64,000 nt of DNA from Actinokineospora sp. NBRC 105648 (GTDB lineage Bacteria; Actinomycetota; Actinomycetes; Mycobacteriales; Pseudonocardiaceae). The stretch lies in contig NZ_BSTR01000008.1 in assembly GCF_030269645.1 (NCBI RefSeq), positions 62,001 through 126,000 of the forward strand, written 5' to 3'. The notes beneath the pieces are model-generated. The model worked only from the letters and a program-made list of their open reading frames with translations, ran no database searches and was not told the DNA's origin. The translations under genes were made by a program, and so were the position numbers. Below are positions 1 through 10,597 of this stretch, one piece after another (position 1 is the stretch's first letter; each line of letters begins with the position of its first letter).

Positions 1-200
1 CGGTGGTCGTGCGGCTGGACCACGTCGAGGCGGTCACCGCCCGCCAGCCGCTGCTCGCCGCCGATGGTCAAGGTCAGCTCGGGGACCTCGGCCTCCAGCT
101 CGGCGATCCGGCGCTGGAGCGACTCGCGCTGGGGCGTGCCCGGCGCGTAGGAGCCGATCGGCTCGTTGGTCGGGTCGGGAACGGACGAAACGGCGTCCAT
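1..200 (-). CDS. pruA: L-glutamate gamma-semialdehyde (1-pyrroline-5-carboxylate) dehydrogenase, N-terminal fragment
   Basis: Only the first 66 codons lie in the window; the gene runs off the left edge. It starts at ATG 200-198, with a GGGAGG ribosome binding site about 10 bases upstream. The translation begins MDAVSSVPDPTNEPIGSYAP and continues through LTLTIGGEQR to VVQPHDH, which is the characteristic amino end of actinobacterial PruA. The family oxidises glutamate semialdehyde to glutamate with NAD+ in proline catabolism. The catalytic part is outside the window, so the call rests on the N-terminal match alone. Confidence 0.82.
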   Translation of the reverse strand, partial: MDAVSSVPDPTNEPIGSYAPGTPQRESLQRRIAELEAEVPELTLTIGGEQRLAGGDRLDVVQPHDH

Positions 201-308
201 CGTGTGGCTCGCCTCCCTGGGACTCGGCATCGACTTGCATGGCGACGGTGAGCCTGGTCGGGACTCGCCCGCTCACCTCGTACATCCTGTCATGGGATGT
301 ACACCCGG

Positions 309-812
309 CTACAGCAGCTCCAGCACGAACGGCAACTCCTGCGGGGCGTACCAGGCCAGCTCGTGGTCCTCGGCGTCGCCGAGCACGAACTCCGCGTCCG
401 GGTCGCCCAGGTCGGCCTCGTCGATGACCGCGGCGGCGGCCCGCACGGCGGTCTCGGCCTCGGCGGTGTCCAGGTGGATCGCGGCGATCGCGGCCAGCGG
501 GACCGGGCCCGCCAGCTTGACCACCGCGTAGTCCAGGTCGGACCGCAGCAGCACGTCGTCGACGTCGGCGGAGACCACGGCCCGGCGCATCAGCACCTCC
601 GGGTCGGCGGCCGCCTCGGTGCCCAGCAGCCGCAGCGAGGCCTTCGCCGCGTCCAGCATGGCCGCGTACTCCAGTTCCTCGTCACCGCCGGTGGCGTAGG
701 ACTCGCGCAGCGCGGGGGTCAGCGCGAACGCGGTGTTGCTGATCGCGGCCAGCTCGCCGTCGGAGTTCAACGTCCGCAGCATGGCCACCGTCGCCGGTAC
801 GTACACCCTCAA
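309..812 (-). CDS. Conserved actinobacterial protein of unknown function (DUF6912-like)
   Basis: A 167-residue acidic soluble protein with no signal peptide or membrane segment. The start MRVYVPATVAML and the end, an acidic stretch followed by APQELPFVLELL, resemble a small conserved protein found in many actinobacteria. The start used is TTG 812-810, four bases after the TGA of the acyltransferase gene upstream on the same strand; the GTG two codons later is an alternative. The tight spacing suggests co-transcription with the acyltransferase. I do not know its function, and the family name is from memory. Confidence 0.7.
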   Translation of the reverse strand: MRVYVPATVAMLRTLNSDGELAAISNTAFALTPALRESYATGGDEELEYAAMLDAAKASLRLLGTEAAADPEVLMRRAVVSADVDDVLLRSDLDYAVVKLAGPVPLAAIAAIHLDTAEAETAVRAAAAVIDEADLGDPDAEFVLGDAEDHELAWYAPQELPFVLELL

Positions 813-816
813 CTCA

Positions 817-2226
817 TCACGCTCTCACGGTCGTCAGCAGTTCCTCGACGGACTCTTCCAGCATCCGCGCCAGCGCGTCCACGTCGGACATCGCGGTGCG
901 GTCGCCGGTGAGACCGAAGTACACCCCGCCGTCGTAGGAGGTGACCCCGATCGCCAGCGGCTGGTTCCTGGTCAGCGGCATGACCGGGAACATCTCGGTC
1001 ATCCTGGCGTTGCCCGCGTAGAGCGGGATCTGCGGCCCCGGCACGTTGGTGACCACCAGGTTGAAGATCCGCCGCGAGAACGACGCCGCCGCCCGCGCGC
1101 CCAGCGAGTGCAGGGTGGGCGGGGCGAACCCGCCGACCCTAAGCAGCGCCGAGGCGGCCACCGAGCGGACCGAGTCGTTGTGCGCGCGCAGCGCGTGCCC
1201 GACGTGCTGCAGCCGGACGAACGGGTTGGGCTCGCCGACCGGCAGGTCGACCAGCTGCGCGGTGACCTTGTTGCCCAGCATGCCGGGCACTGTCCCATCG
1301 GCCTCCTCGTCGCGCACGGCGAGCGGGACCAGCGCGCGGACCGCGGTGGAGGAGGTGAGCTGCTGGCCGCGGGAGAGCAGCCACGCGCGCAGCCCACCGG
1401 TGACCACGGCCAGCACGACGTCGTTGACCGTGCCGCCGTGTCGCGCCCGCACCGACCGCAGGTCGTCGAGCCGGGCCCGGGAGACCGCGTACAGCCGCGC
1501 CTTGGACACCGGGGCGTCGAGCGGACCGCCCGGCGCGGGCCGGGCGGCCAGGCCGATGGCCGAGACCACGGTGGACACCACGCCCACCACCTTCTGCGTG
1601 GTGGCCAGCGCGTCGCCGACCGCGGCGCGCACGTTCTCCACGACCTCGCGGGGCCGCTGGACGGTCTCGGCGACCGCGTCGATCACCAGCCGGGTGGGGC
1701 CGGGCAGCCTGCGCGGGATCCACGGCTCCTCGGCGGGCTGGTCGGGGGTCTGCGGGCCCGCCTCCAGGATGACCTGGCCGAAGTCGATCGTGCGGACGCC
1801 GTCGACCAGGGCCAGGTGCGTCTTGGTGATCAGCGCGACGTGCCCGCCCGCCAGGCCCTCGACCAGGTAGGCCTCCCAGAGCGGGCGGGACTGGTCGAGC
1901 GGGCGGGCCAGCAGCCTGCCGACCAGGTCGAACAGCTGCTGGTCGCTGCCCGGGCGGGGCAGCGCGGAGCGGCGCACGTGGTAGTTCAGGTCGAACCCCG
2001 GGTCGTCCACCCAGACCGGGCGGGCGAGGTGGCCGGGCACCTCGACGACCTTCTGCCGGTAGCGCGGCACCAGCGGCAGCCGCTGCTCGACGATGGTGGC
2101 CAGGTGCTCGTAGCTGAACCCCGACCGCGGCCTGCGGAACACCGCGACCCCGCCGACGTGCATCGGCGTCACCTCGTCCTCCAGGTAGAGGAAGGAGGCG
2201 TCGAGGGCGGACAGGCGGTCGGGCAT
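817..2226 (-). CDS. Wax ester synthase / diacylglycerol acyltransferase (WS/DGAT) family protein, variant active site
   Basis: 469 residues, the usual length for bacterial WS/DGAT enzymes, which transfer fatty acyl groups from acyl-CoA to alcohols or diacylglycerol. Family landmarks are LSALDASFLYLE near the start, a PLWEAYLVEGL segment before the active site, and a C-terminal NLVVTNVPGP block. The catalytic HHxxxDG motif reads HLALVDG at residues 137-143, so the second histidine, the usual general base, is leucine. Some actinobacterial paralogues carry similar substitutions, and their activity is uncertain. ATG 2226 is chosen because MPDRLSALDASF is the canonical start; an upstream extension to 2301 would run into the divergent methyltransferase gene. 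Confidence 0.85.
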   Translation of the reverse strand: MPDRLSALDASFLYLEDEVTPMHVGGVAVFRRPRSGFSYEHLATIVEQRLPLVPRYRQKVVEVPGHLARPVWVDDPGFDLNYHVRRSALPRPGSDQQLFDLVGRLLARPLDQSRPLWEAYLVEGLAGGHVALITKTHLALVDGVRTIDFGQVILEAGPQTPDQPAEEPWIPRRLPGPTRLVIDAVAETVQRPREVVENVRAAVGDALATTQKVVGVVSTVVSAIGLAARPAPGGPLDAPVSKARLYAVSRARLDDLRSVRARHGGTVNDVVLAVVTGGLRAWLLSRGQQLTSSTAVRALVPLAVRDEEADGTVPGMLGNKVTAQLVDLPVGEPNPFVRLQHVGHALRAHNDSVRSVAASALLRVGGFAPPTLHSLGARAAASFSRRIFNLVVTNVPGPQIPLYAGNARMTEMFPVMPLTRNQPLAIGVTSYDGGVYFGLTGDRTAMSDVDALARMLEESVEELLTTVRA

Positions 2227-2270
2227 GCCCCCGATCCTGACACATCGCGGGTGCCCGGCGCCGACGTGCG

Positions 2271-3041
2271 ATGCTGCGCGCTGTGTCTTACGAAGCCGCA
2301 TCCCCCAAAGACCGGTTCGTCACCGTGTACGGGCGCAAGCCGGTGCTGGAGGCGCTGGGCGACCCGCGGCTGTCCGTGGACAAGGTGATCCTGGCCGACA
2401 ACGCGGGCGGACCGGCCGCGCGGGAGATCCTGGACGCCGCCCGCGAGCGCGGGGTGCCGGTGCAGCGCGCGACCGCGCAGCGGGTGAAGGTGTTGGCGGG
2501 CAACGGGAAACAGGACCAGGGTGTGCTGGCCGACGTCGTCGCGCCGCGGATGCGACGGCTCGCCGACGCGCTCGGCGGCAAGCGGCCCGCGTCGGTGCTG
2601 CTGCTCGACGGGATCACCACGCCCGCCAACGTGGGCATGATCCTGCGCACCGCGACCGCGGCGGGCATCGGCGGCATCGTGGTCCCCCGGCGCGGGGTGG
2701 CGACCATCGACCCGTTGGTGGTCAAGGCGTCGGCGGGGGTCGCGTTCACCGCTCCGGTGCTGCGCTGCGCGACGGCCGAGGAGGCGGCGGCCGACCTGCG
2801 GGCGGCCGGGTACCCGCTCTACGCCATGGACGCGGGCGCGCGGAAGTCGGTGTTCGAGGTGGACCTGCCGGGCAACGTGGCGTTCGTGCTGGGCAGCGAG
2901 ACCTCGGGGGTGAGCGAGGGCGTGCGCCCGCACGTGAACCGCTGGGTGTCGATCCCGATGAGCGGCGGGGTGGAGTCGCTGAACGTGGCGTCGGCGGCGG
3001 CCGTGCTGTGCTTCGAGCTGGTGCGGCGGCGGTCAGCGTAG
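2271..3041 (+). CDS. TrmH/SpoU family RNA 2'-O-ribose methyltransferase
   Basis: A 256-residue SpoU-class (SPOUT) methyltransferase using S-adenosylmethionine. An N-terminal substrate-binding region (about residues 15-95) precedes the knotted catalytic domain. Motif 1 is TTPANVGMILRTA with Asn120 and Arg126, motif 2 is FVLGSETSG near residue 200, and motif 3 is PMSGGVESLNVASAAAV near residues 230-246. The target, 23S rRNA or tRNA, cannot be told from sequence. It starts at ATG 2271, or possibly GTG 2283, and is divergent from the acyltransferase. Its last 9 bases overlap the end of the convergent HAD gene. Confidence 0.88.
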   Translation: MLRAVSYEAASPKDRFVTVYGRKPVLEALGDPRLSVDKVILADNAGGPAAREILDAARERGVPVQRATAQRVKVLAGNGKQDQGVLADVVAPRMRRLADALGGKRPASVLLLDGITTPANVGMILRTATAAGIGGIVVPRRGVATIDPLVVKASAGVAFTAPVLRCATAEEAAADLRAAGYPLYAMDAGARKSVFEVDLPGNVAFVLGSETSGVSEGVRPHVNRWVSIPMSGGVESLNVASAAAVLCFELVRRRSA

Positions 3042-3422
3042 GTCGACGCCGAGCAGGGTGGTGAGTTCGTCCACTGTGGAGTCCAGGTCGCGGTGGTGCA
3101 CGCCGGTCATGCCCGCTTGGGCGGCGCCGCGCACGTAGCCGGCGACGTCGTCGACGAAGACGCACTGGCGCACCGGGGTTCCCAGGCGGGCGGCGGTGAT
3201 CCGGAAGATCTCCGGGTCGGGCTTGGCGACACCCGCCTCGCCGGAAACCACCACGGCGTCGAACACGTCGGGCAGGCCGGGCGGCACACGGTCCGCATTG
3301 GACAGCAGGGCGGTCTTGAACCCCCTGGTACGCGCCGCTGCCACGATGTTGGGAATTCCCTTGTCGGTGAAGACACCCGCGTAGTCGACGATCAGGGCCG
3401 TGTAGTGCACACGTCTGATCAT
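3033..3422 (-). CDS. Small HAD-superfamily hydrolase
   Basis: 129 residues, short for the family, with room for almost no cap domain. Motif I is LIVDYAGVF: the nucleophile Asp13 is present but the second aspartate position is Ala15, as in the DFGGV-type subgroup. Motif II is LLSNAD, motif III is the lysine of AKPDPEIF, and motif IV is VFVDDVAGYVRGA. Such proteins are usually small phosphatases, but the missing second Asp makes the chemistry uncertain. ATG 3422 is chosen because upstream codons give a low-complexity leader without homology. It is convergent with, and overlaps by 9 bases, the SpoU methyltransferase gene. Confidence 0.8.
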   Translation of the reverse strand: MIRRVHYTALIVDYAGVFTDKGIPNIVAAARTRGFKTALLSNADRVPPGLPDVFDAVVVSGEAGVAKPDPEIFRITAARLGTPVRQCVFVDDVAGYVRGAAQAGMTGVHHRDLDSTVDELTTLLGVDLR

Positions 3423-3523
3423 GCCGGGTTTCCGTTGAGGTTCACCAGTTGAGGTGACGGTCGGGCAGGACGGCCGTGCCTGTGTGCTCTGTTCTGGCGA
3501 TTCTGTCGGAAGGAGAGCAGCAG

Positions 3524-3964
3524 ATGCGGGTGACCGCGCTACCGCCGTACGAGCCCCCAATCGCCGAGTACCTGGAAGAACGCTGGGCCACACCGCCTGC
3601 GAACCAGTGGTCGCAAGGCCCCCTGCGGGACGACCGAACCACCCGCGAACTGAGCTGGCGGATGTTGCTACTGCTCATGGAATGCCTGGAGGGCAAGCGA
3701 CCGCTGACCCAACTGCACACGATCCTGACCCCACCGGTGTACGAGGCGATGTTGACCCGAACCCGCACACCGTCGCGGTTGGCCCACCGCCTGATGTCCC
3801 TGCGCACCTGCCACGTGGCCCCGGGTGTGGTGGAGATCTGCGCCTCGGTCCGCGTCTCGCCGCGCACCTACCCCGACGCCTGGCGCCTGCGCGCGGTCGC
3901 GGGCAGGCTGGCCCAGACCAACGGCACCTGGCGCTGCACAGCCCTGCGGTTGGTGGGCTCATGA
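3524..3964 (+). CDS. Rv3235-family protein, unknown function
   Basis: 146 residues from ATG 3524, preceded by AAGGAGAG at a good distance. It resembles the small proteins encoded near secA1 in mycobacteria (the Rv3235 family): a Pro/Tyr-rich start (LPPYEPPIAEYLEE), a central helix LLLLMECLEGKRPLTQL, and a C-terminal beta-rich part ending NGTWRCTALRLV. It has no catalytic motif, signal peptide or membrane segment. It lies convergent to secA1 across a 600-bp gap. The function is unknown; a link to SecA is suggested only by conserved proximity. Confidence 0.72.
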   Translation: MRVTALPPYEPPIAEYLEERWATPPANQWSQGPLRDDRTTRELSWRMLLLLMECLEGKRPLTQLHTILTPPVYEAMLTRTRTPSRLAHRLMSLRTCHVAPGVVEICASVRVSPRTYPDAWRLRAVAGRLAQTNGTWRCTALRLVGS

Positions 3965-4106
3965 GCAGGGAATCCACCGACCGGACGCCCACCGCCGCAA
4001 CCGATCACGGTCGGCCCACCGCCCGCCCGGCCAACCACTGCCCTCGCCAGCTCCGTCGAACCACCCAGACCCATCCGCGGGCACACGACCCGCGAACCCG
4101 AACCTC

Positions 4107-4215
4107 CGCAGGCCGCGCGGCGGCCTGCGCCAGGCCAGCGGCGAGAGGCCCGCACGGTCCTTCCTCGCCCAGTCACGGTCCTGCTGCCAGCACTCACCCG
4201 TGCCACCCGGACCGC
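4107..4215 (-). pseudogene. Degenerate duplicate of the secA1 terminator and 3' coding end
   Basis: Bases 4129-4212 align with the start of secA1's complement (4561-4645): both begin GCCAGG.CAGCGGCG and share GCCC..., CCTTC.TCGCC, GTC.CGG.CCTGCTGCC in the same order and spacing, with about three-quarters identity by eye. Immediately beside it, 4107-4129 forms a perfect 10-bp hairpin at the position corresponding to the secA1 terminator. Many differences are transitions, as expected of a decaying copy. It encodes only about the last 28 residues of SecA1 and has no start, so it cannot be functional protein. Confidence 0.65.
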
Positions 4216-4514
4216 GCGCCCCGCCCCGGACCACAGGCCCGGCACCACCAGTCCACCGGACACCCGGCCCACCACCAGCAAGCCCAGCTCCCCCAAACCC
4301 ACCAGGTCCGGCCGCACAGCACGCGCTCGCGAATCCGAATGGGCAGGGGGCTCGCCAGCGGCTTGGTGAACCTCGCGAACTCCGTCGCTTGGTCGCACAC
4401 CCTCCCGACGCCGGCGCCGCCCCCGGACCACCCCCGCCATCCACCCCGGCACAGCACCCGCCCAGCCACCACCACCCCGCACAACTCCCTCACACACCCG
4501 AACCACCAGACAGC

Positions 4515-4550
4515 ACGCGACCCGCGGAGCCGGGGCTCCGCGGGTCGCGT
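4515..4550 (-). terminator. secA1 transcription terminator hairpin
   Basis: A perfect 17-bp GC-rich inverted repeat (4515-4531 with 4534-4550) with a minimal loop, 16 bases beyond the secA1 stop codon. There is no clear U-run, as is usual for actinobacterial terminators. Confidence 0.85.
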
Positions 4551-4566
4551 GGTGGTGTTCGCCAGG

Positions 4567-7452
<2,886 letters not shown>

Positions 7453-7780
7453 CTCGAGTCGACCTCGCTAGCTGATAGTCGTGCGCCCGCTACGGACGCT
7501 CCTGTTCGTCATCGTAGGCAACCCGCCGCAACCCTCGCAGCGACGCTCGACAACGGCGCCGCGCAGGCTACCCGGGTGACCTCCGCCTCAGCGCTAACGG
7601 TCAGGTGCGGCCAGAGGTTCCGGACAGGTCGTTCACTGGGAACGAAGCGCCCGAACGGGCGGTGTCCGGGGTGTTGGGCGTTGGTCTTGGGGTGGGGTGG
7701 GCCTCGGTGGGCCTCGGAATGAGCGTGGGCCGCTGTAGGTCTCTGCTGGTTCCTGCTTCCCCTCCGCACAATTGTGACGA

Positions 7781-7839
7781 CGGACTGGAGGGGTGTGTCA
7801 AGGCGGGAAAGATGCCTTGACACACCCCTCCAGTCCGTG
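7781..7839. repeat. Perfect 25-bp inverted repeat with 9-base loop
   Basis: The arm 7781-7805 is exactly complementary to 7815-7839; the loop 7806-7814 is GGGAAAGAT. A short T-run (GTTTTGG) follows the right arm on the plus strand. Both flanking genes are on the minus strand, so a terminator for plus-strand transcription has no obvious client. It could be a backup terminator insulating secA1 from hpf read-through, a processed RNA hairpin, or a small palindromic insertion. Confidence 0.85.
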
Positions 7840-7964
7840 TTTTGGCTGCGTATGGGATGCAGGGGCGGGAGTGGTCGCGGGGAGACTGTGGTGGCGGGGT
7901 GCGGTTTGAGGGGTGGGCGGTGCGAGGGCTGGGGTTATGGCCAGGTGGGTTGTTGGGCTGGCGG

Positions 7965-8165
7965 GGCACTAACCGGGCCGAGCTTGGGCCGAGCCGGGCC
8001 GGGCCGCTGGGCTCGGCTGGGCTAGCCGGGCCGGGCACGCTCGGCTTGGGCCTCGGTTGGGCCTAGCCGCGCCGGGCCTAGCCCTAGCTGAGCCGCTGGG
8101 CCGGGCTGGGCTGGGCGAGCCGGGTGGCGCTGAGCTGGCTGAGCTTGGTCGGGCTGGGCCGGCCG
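7965..8165. repeat. Degenerate G/C low-complexity repeat (GGGCY units)
   Basis: About 200 bases built from irregular repetition of GGGCCG, GGGCTNGG and AGCCGGGCC words. Unit length drifts, so this is slippage-type simple sequence rather than a tandem gene repeat. Reading frames through it give only Gly/Pro/Ala/Arg strings. Confidence 0.75.
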
Positions 8166-8251
8166 GACTCCAGCGGTGGCTCACCGGGTCGGCGAGCGCT
8201 CAGCGCGGTGCGGCCGCGAAGTGAGTCTGGTGCTGGGTGTGCTGGGGCGTG

Positions 8252-8289
8252 GCGGTGCCCCGGGTCCACTCGGGTACCCGGGGCACCGC
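8252..8289 (-). terminator. hpf terminator hairpin
   Basis: Perfect 14-bp GC-rich stem (8252-8265 with 8276-8289) and a 10-base loop, starting 10 bases after the hpf stop codon. Confidence 0.8.
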
Positions 8290-8298
8290 GACCTGGGG

Positions 8299-8961
8299 TC
8301 AGACGAGCTTGATCACGCCGTAGTCGAAGGCGCGGCGGCGGTAGACGACGCTGGGGACGCCGGAGTCGGCGTCGGAGAACAGGTAGAAGTCGTGTCCGAC
8401 CAGTTCCATCTCGTAGAGGGCCTGGTCGACCGTCATCGGCTTGGCCGGGTGTTCCTTCTCCCGCACGATGCGGCCGGGGAGGTTCTCGGAGACGTCGTCC
8501 CAGCGCTGCTCGGGGACCTCGCCCGCACCGTCGAAGTCGTATTGCGGGGCGGTCAGCACGGCGGTCCGCACGGCGTGCGTGGCCTCGCCGTTGGTGCTCG
8601 CGGGCACGACGACGGCTGATGTGGCCTCCGCGACGGAGGCGGGGCTTCGACGTCCGTGGTGGACGCGCCTGCGGTCGTGCAGGCGGCGCAGCCGGTTCTC
8701 GAGCTTGGTCACCGCCAGGTCCAGCGCGGCGTAGAAGTCGCCCGCGCACGCCTCGGCTCGAACGGCCGGGCCCTTGCCCTTGCCGGTGATCTCAACCCGC
8801 TGGCAGCTCTTCGACTGCCTGCGGTTGGGCTCATGGAACAGCTCGACGTCGAAGCGGATGACCTTGCGGTCGTAGCGCTCCAGCCTGCTCAGCTTCTCCT
8901 CGACGTGCAACCGGTAGTGCTCCGGCACCTCGACGTTACGGCCCTTAACCACGATGTCCAT
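8299..8961 (-). CDS. hpf: Long-form ribosome hibernation promoting factor (HPF/RaiA)
   Basis: 220 residues. The N-terminal S30AE ribosome-binding domain (about 1-105) starts MDIVVKGRNVEVPEHYRLHV and contains LDLAVTKLENRLRRLHDRR. A variable linker (about 110-150) leads to the C-terminal dimerisation domain with KPMTVDQALYEMELVGHDFY, typical of long HPF, which forms 100S ribosome dimers in stationary phase. ATG 8961 is supported by GGGAGG 8 bases upstream; longer in-frame starts to 9288 lack homology. Its place upstream of secA1 and downstream of comF matches mycobacteria. Confidence 0.93.
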   Translation of the reverse strand: MDIVVKGRNVEVPEHYRLHVEEKLSRLERYDRKVIRFDVELFHEPNRRQSKSCQRVEITGKGKGPAVRAEACAGDFYAALDLAVTKLENRLRRLHDRRRVHHGRRSPASVAEATSAVVVPASTNGEATHAVRTAVLTAPQYDFDGAGEVPEQRWDDVSENLPGRIVREKEHPAKPMTVDQALYEMELVGHDFYLFSDADSGVPSVVYRRRAFDYGVIKLV

Positions 8962-9487
8962 ACACGACCTCCCTCGCAGCTGGCGAGTATTGGTTCTCCG
9001 CGAAAAACTGCGGCGCCGGGCTGGTCTGGATTCCAAGTCCAGGACAGGGCGTGACCTGGGGAGACTCCCCCGGGAAGTCAGCGCTCCACCGGCACCAGGG
9101 TCATGGGCTACTCGCCTCCTCCCTGCCAGCCGGGAACGGTGATAGCGCAGCACGTTAGCCCCGGAATCGACGGAGCAACAGCCCCCGAGGCGGGCGACAT
9201 CCGTTCGCGACCGAGGGTGACGCCGCGCGACGGACGCGCCGGTGAACACGACCATGCGCGGTACGGGACCGCCGAAGGGCCGAAGCATGATTCACCGATT
9301 CGCCGCATGGCGTGCGGCCGACTGGCGGTGTAGTGGATTCGGCGGCGTGACACCCCGAACCCCGCTGTCGCCCGGGATGGGCGTACCCCGTCAGTCCGCA
9401 TACCTGGCCAACGGCTCCACCCGGCCGCTGGTTCCCGTCCCGATTCACCCGAACGGGGGTGGGCCGAGTCGTCCCGCCATGTGGGCA
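8962..9487. other. Intergenic region upstream of hpf
   Basis: 526 bases between comF and hpf, both on the minus strand. I find no homologous reading frame, no RNA gene and no clear repeat. It must hold the hpf promoter, but I cannot pick out a convincing -10/-35 pair. Confidence 0.6.
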
Positions 9488-10597
9488 TCAGACCGTCGCC
9501 GCACACGCGAGCACGAGGAGAACGGGATGACCGGCCGCTTCCAGGACCCGCGCGCAGGCCGCGGCGGTGGCCCCGGTGGTGACGATGTCGTCGAGCACGA
9601 CCACCGGCGCGCGGGCGGGCGGGGTGCCACGCGGGTCGATCACGAGGTGGCGGGCCAGGTTGGCGGCCCGCGAACCCGGGGTGAGGCCCACAGAGTCGCG
9701 GGCACCCCGGGAGAACCGCAGGGCGGGAGCCACGGCCGCGTCGATCCCCTGGCCCACCAGCCAGGCGGCGGCCACCTCGGCGACCCGGACCAGGTGGTGC
9801 CCACCCCGCTTGCGGACGGCTTCGCCGCGGGAGGGAGCGGGCACGAGCCACAGGGTGGACGCGGCTCTGGGCACCGGCAAGGCGCGATGGCGGCGTGGCG
9901 CTCCCGGCGACGGCTCTGAGGTGGACTCGGCTGAGGCGGAGGGCGAAGATCCGGGGACGCCACTTGGGACTGTCTGACTCCCGGTAGCCATTGCCGATGG
10001 GACAGACACGACCGTGGCACTTGCCGCAGGTGGAGTAACTCCGCTCGCGAGGGCCGGGGCAGGGCCAGCAGCAGTGGCAGCACGTGGCACTTCTGCGTTC
10101 GCGGTAGCCGGGGCGGCGGCAGGCGCAGCGGGGGCGGCTGCTGCGGGTGGGGCGGGTGGGTTCGGGGTGGCGGCTGTGGGTGGGGCGGGTGGGCCCGTGG
10201 TGGGCATACCGCGCACTACCGCGAGGGCCGTGAGCGCCGGGTGGGTGGCGGCCAGGAGTGGGATTCGGTCGGCGGCCGCGGGGAGTGCCTGCGCCAGGGC
10301 TTGGCCGAGCGGGATCGCCAGGGCGCGGCAGTTGTGGTCCTTGTAGGCCAGGATCGCGCGCCGGGCGGGGCCCGCGTACGGGGACAGGGCCAGGACGGGC
10401 GGGCCGCGGTGGGTCGCACTGCGCTCCACCGCCATGAGGCCGGTGATGCTGAGGGCGCAGGCCGGGCACCAGTGGGTGCCGGGGCGGTCGCACCCCGCGC
10501 AGTGGCGGGGGAGGAGTAGGTCGAGCAAGGAGCGGCACAGGTCTCGCAGCGGGCGGAATGGATCACCGGGGCGGGGTGGACCGGGCAACAGGAACAC
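9488..10597 (-). CDS. comF: ComF-family phosphoribosyltransferase with a large internal low-complexity insertion
   Basis: 369 residues from GTG 10597. The N-terminal double zinc-finger is CAGC...CPAC (Cys33, 36, 44, 47), followed by the ComF helix with AILAYKDHNCRALA. The PRPP-binding loop VVVLDDIVTTGAT is at about 333-345, after LVPAPSR and RGGHHL. Between these, residues 131-244 are an Ala/Pro/Ser/Thr-rich stretch with no counterpart in ordinary ComF (about 220-240 residues in total). The frame stays open through the insertion. In competent bacteria ComF aids DNA uptake; in actinobacteria the role is unknown. The start is uncertain: the frame is open to 10936, but only from about 10597 does the sequence resemble ComF. 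Confidence 0.82.
   Translation of the reverse strand: MFLLPGPPRPGDPFRPLRDLCRSLLDLLLPRHCAGCDRPGTHWCPACALSITGLMAVERSATHRGPPVLALSPYAGPARRAILAYKDHNCRALAIPLGQALAQALPAAADRIPLLAATHPALTALAVVRGMPTTGPPAPPTAATPNPPAPPAAAAPAAPAAAPATANAEVPRAATAAGPAPALASGVTPPAASATVVSVPSAMATGSQTVPSGVPGSSPSASAESTSEPSPGAPRRHRALPVPRAASTLWLVPAPSRGEAVRKRGGHHLVRVAEVAAAWLVGQGIDAAVAPALRFSRGARDSVGLTPGSRAANLARHLVIDPRGTPPARAPVVVLDDIVTTGATAAACARVLEAAGHPVLLVLACAATV

Larger units (their letters stand above)
3965..4566. other. Long convergent intergenic region with duplicated secA1 3' end
   Basis: 602 bases between the Rv3235-like gene and secA1, with no convincing gene. Open frames here are low-complexity Pro/Arg/His translations. It holds the secA1 terminator, at least one degenerate copy of that terminator plus the last codons of secA1 (4107-4215), and possibly a second, weaker copy near 4352-4440. 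Long C/A-rich runs make up the rest. Confidence 0.7.
7453..8298. other. 846-bp intergenic region between hpf and secA1
   Basis: No convincing gene. From secA1 outward it holds the secA1 leader and promoter region, a perfect 25-bp inverted repeat (7781-7839), a G/C-only-like degenerate low-complexity tract (7965-8165) and the hpf terminator (8252-8289). Short open frames here follow the low-complexity repeats and have no ribosome binding sites. Confidence 0.75.

Noticed and set aside
733-2388. Long plus-strand open frame opposite the WS/DGAT gene
   Set aside because: Shadow of the acyltransferase gene; composition is Arg/Gly/His-rich and no motif or ribosome binding site is present.
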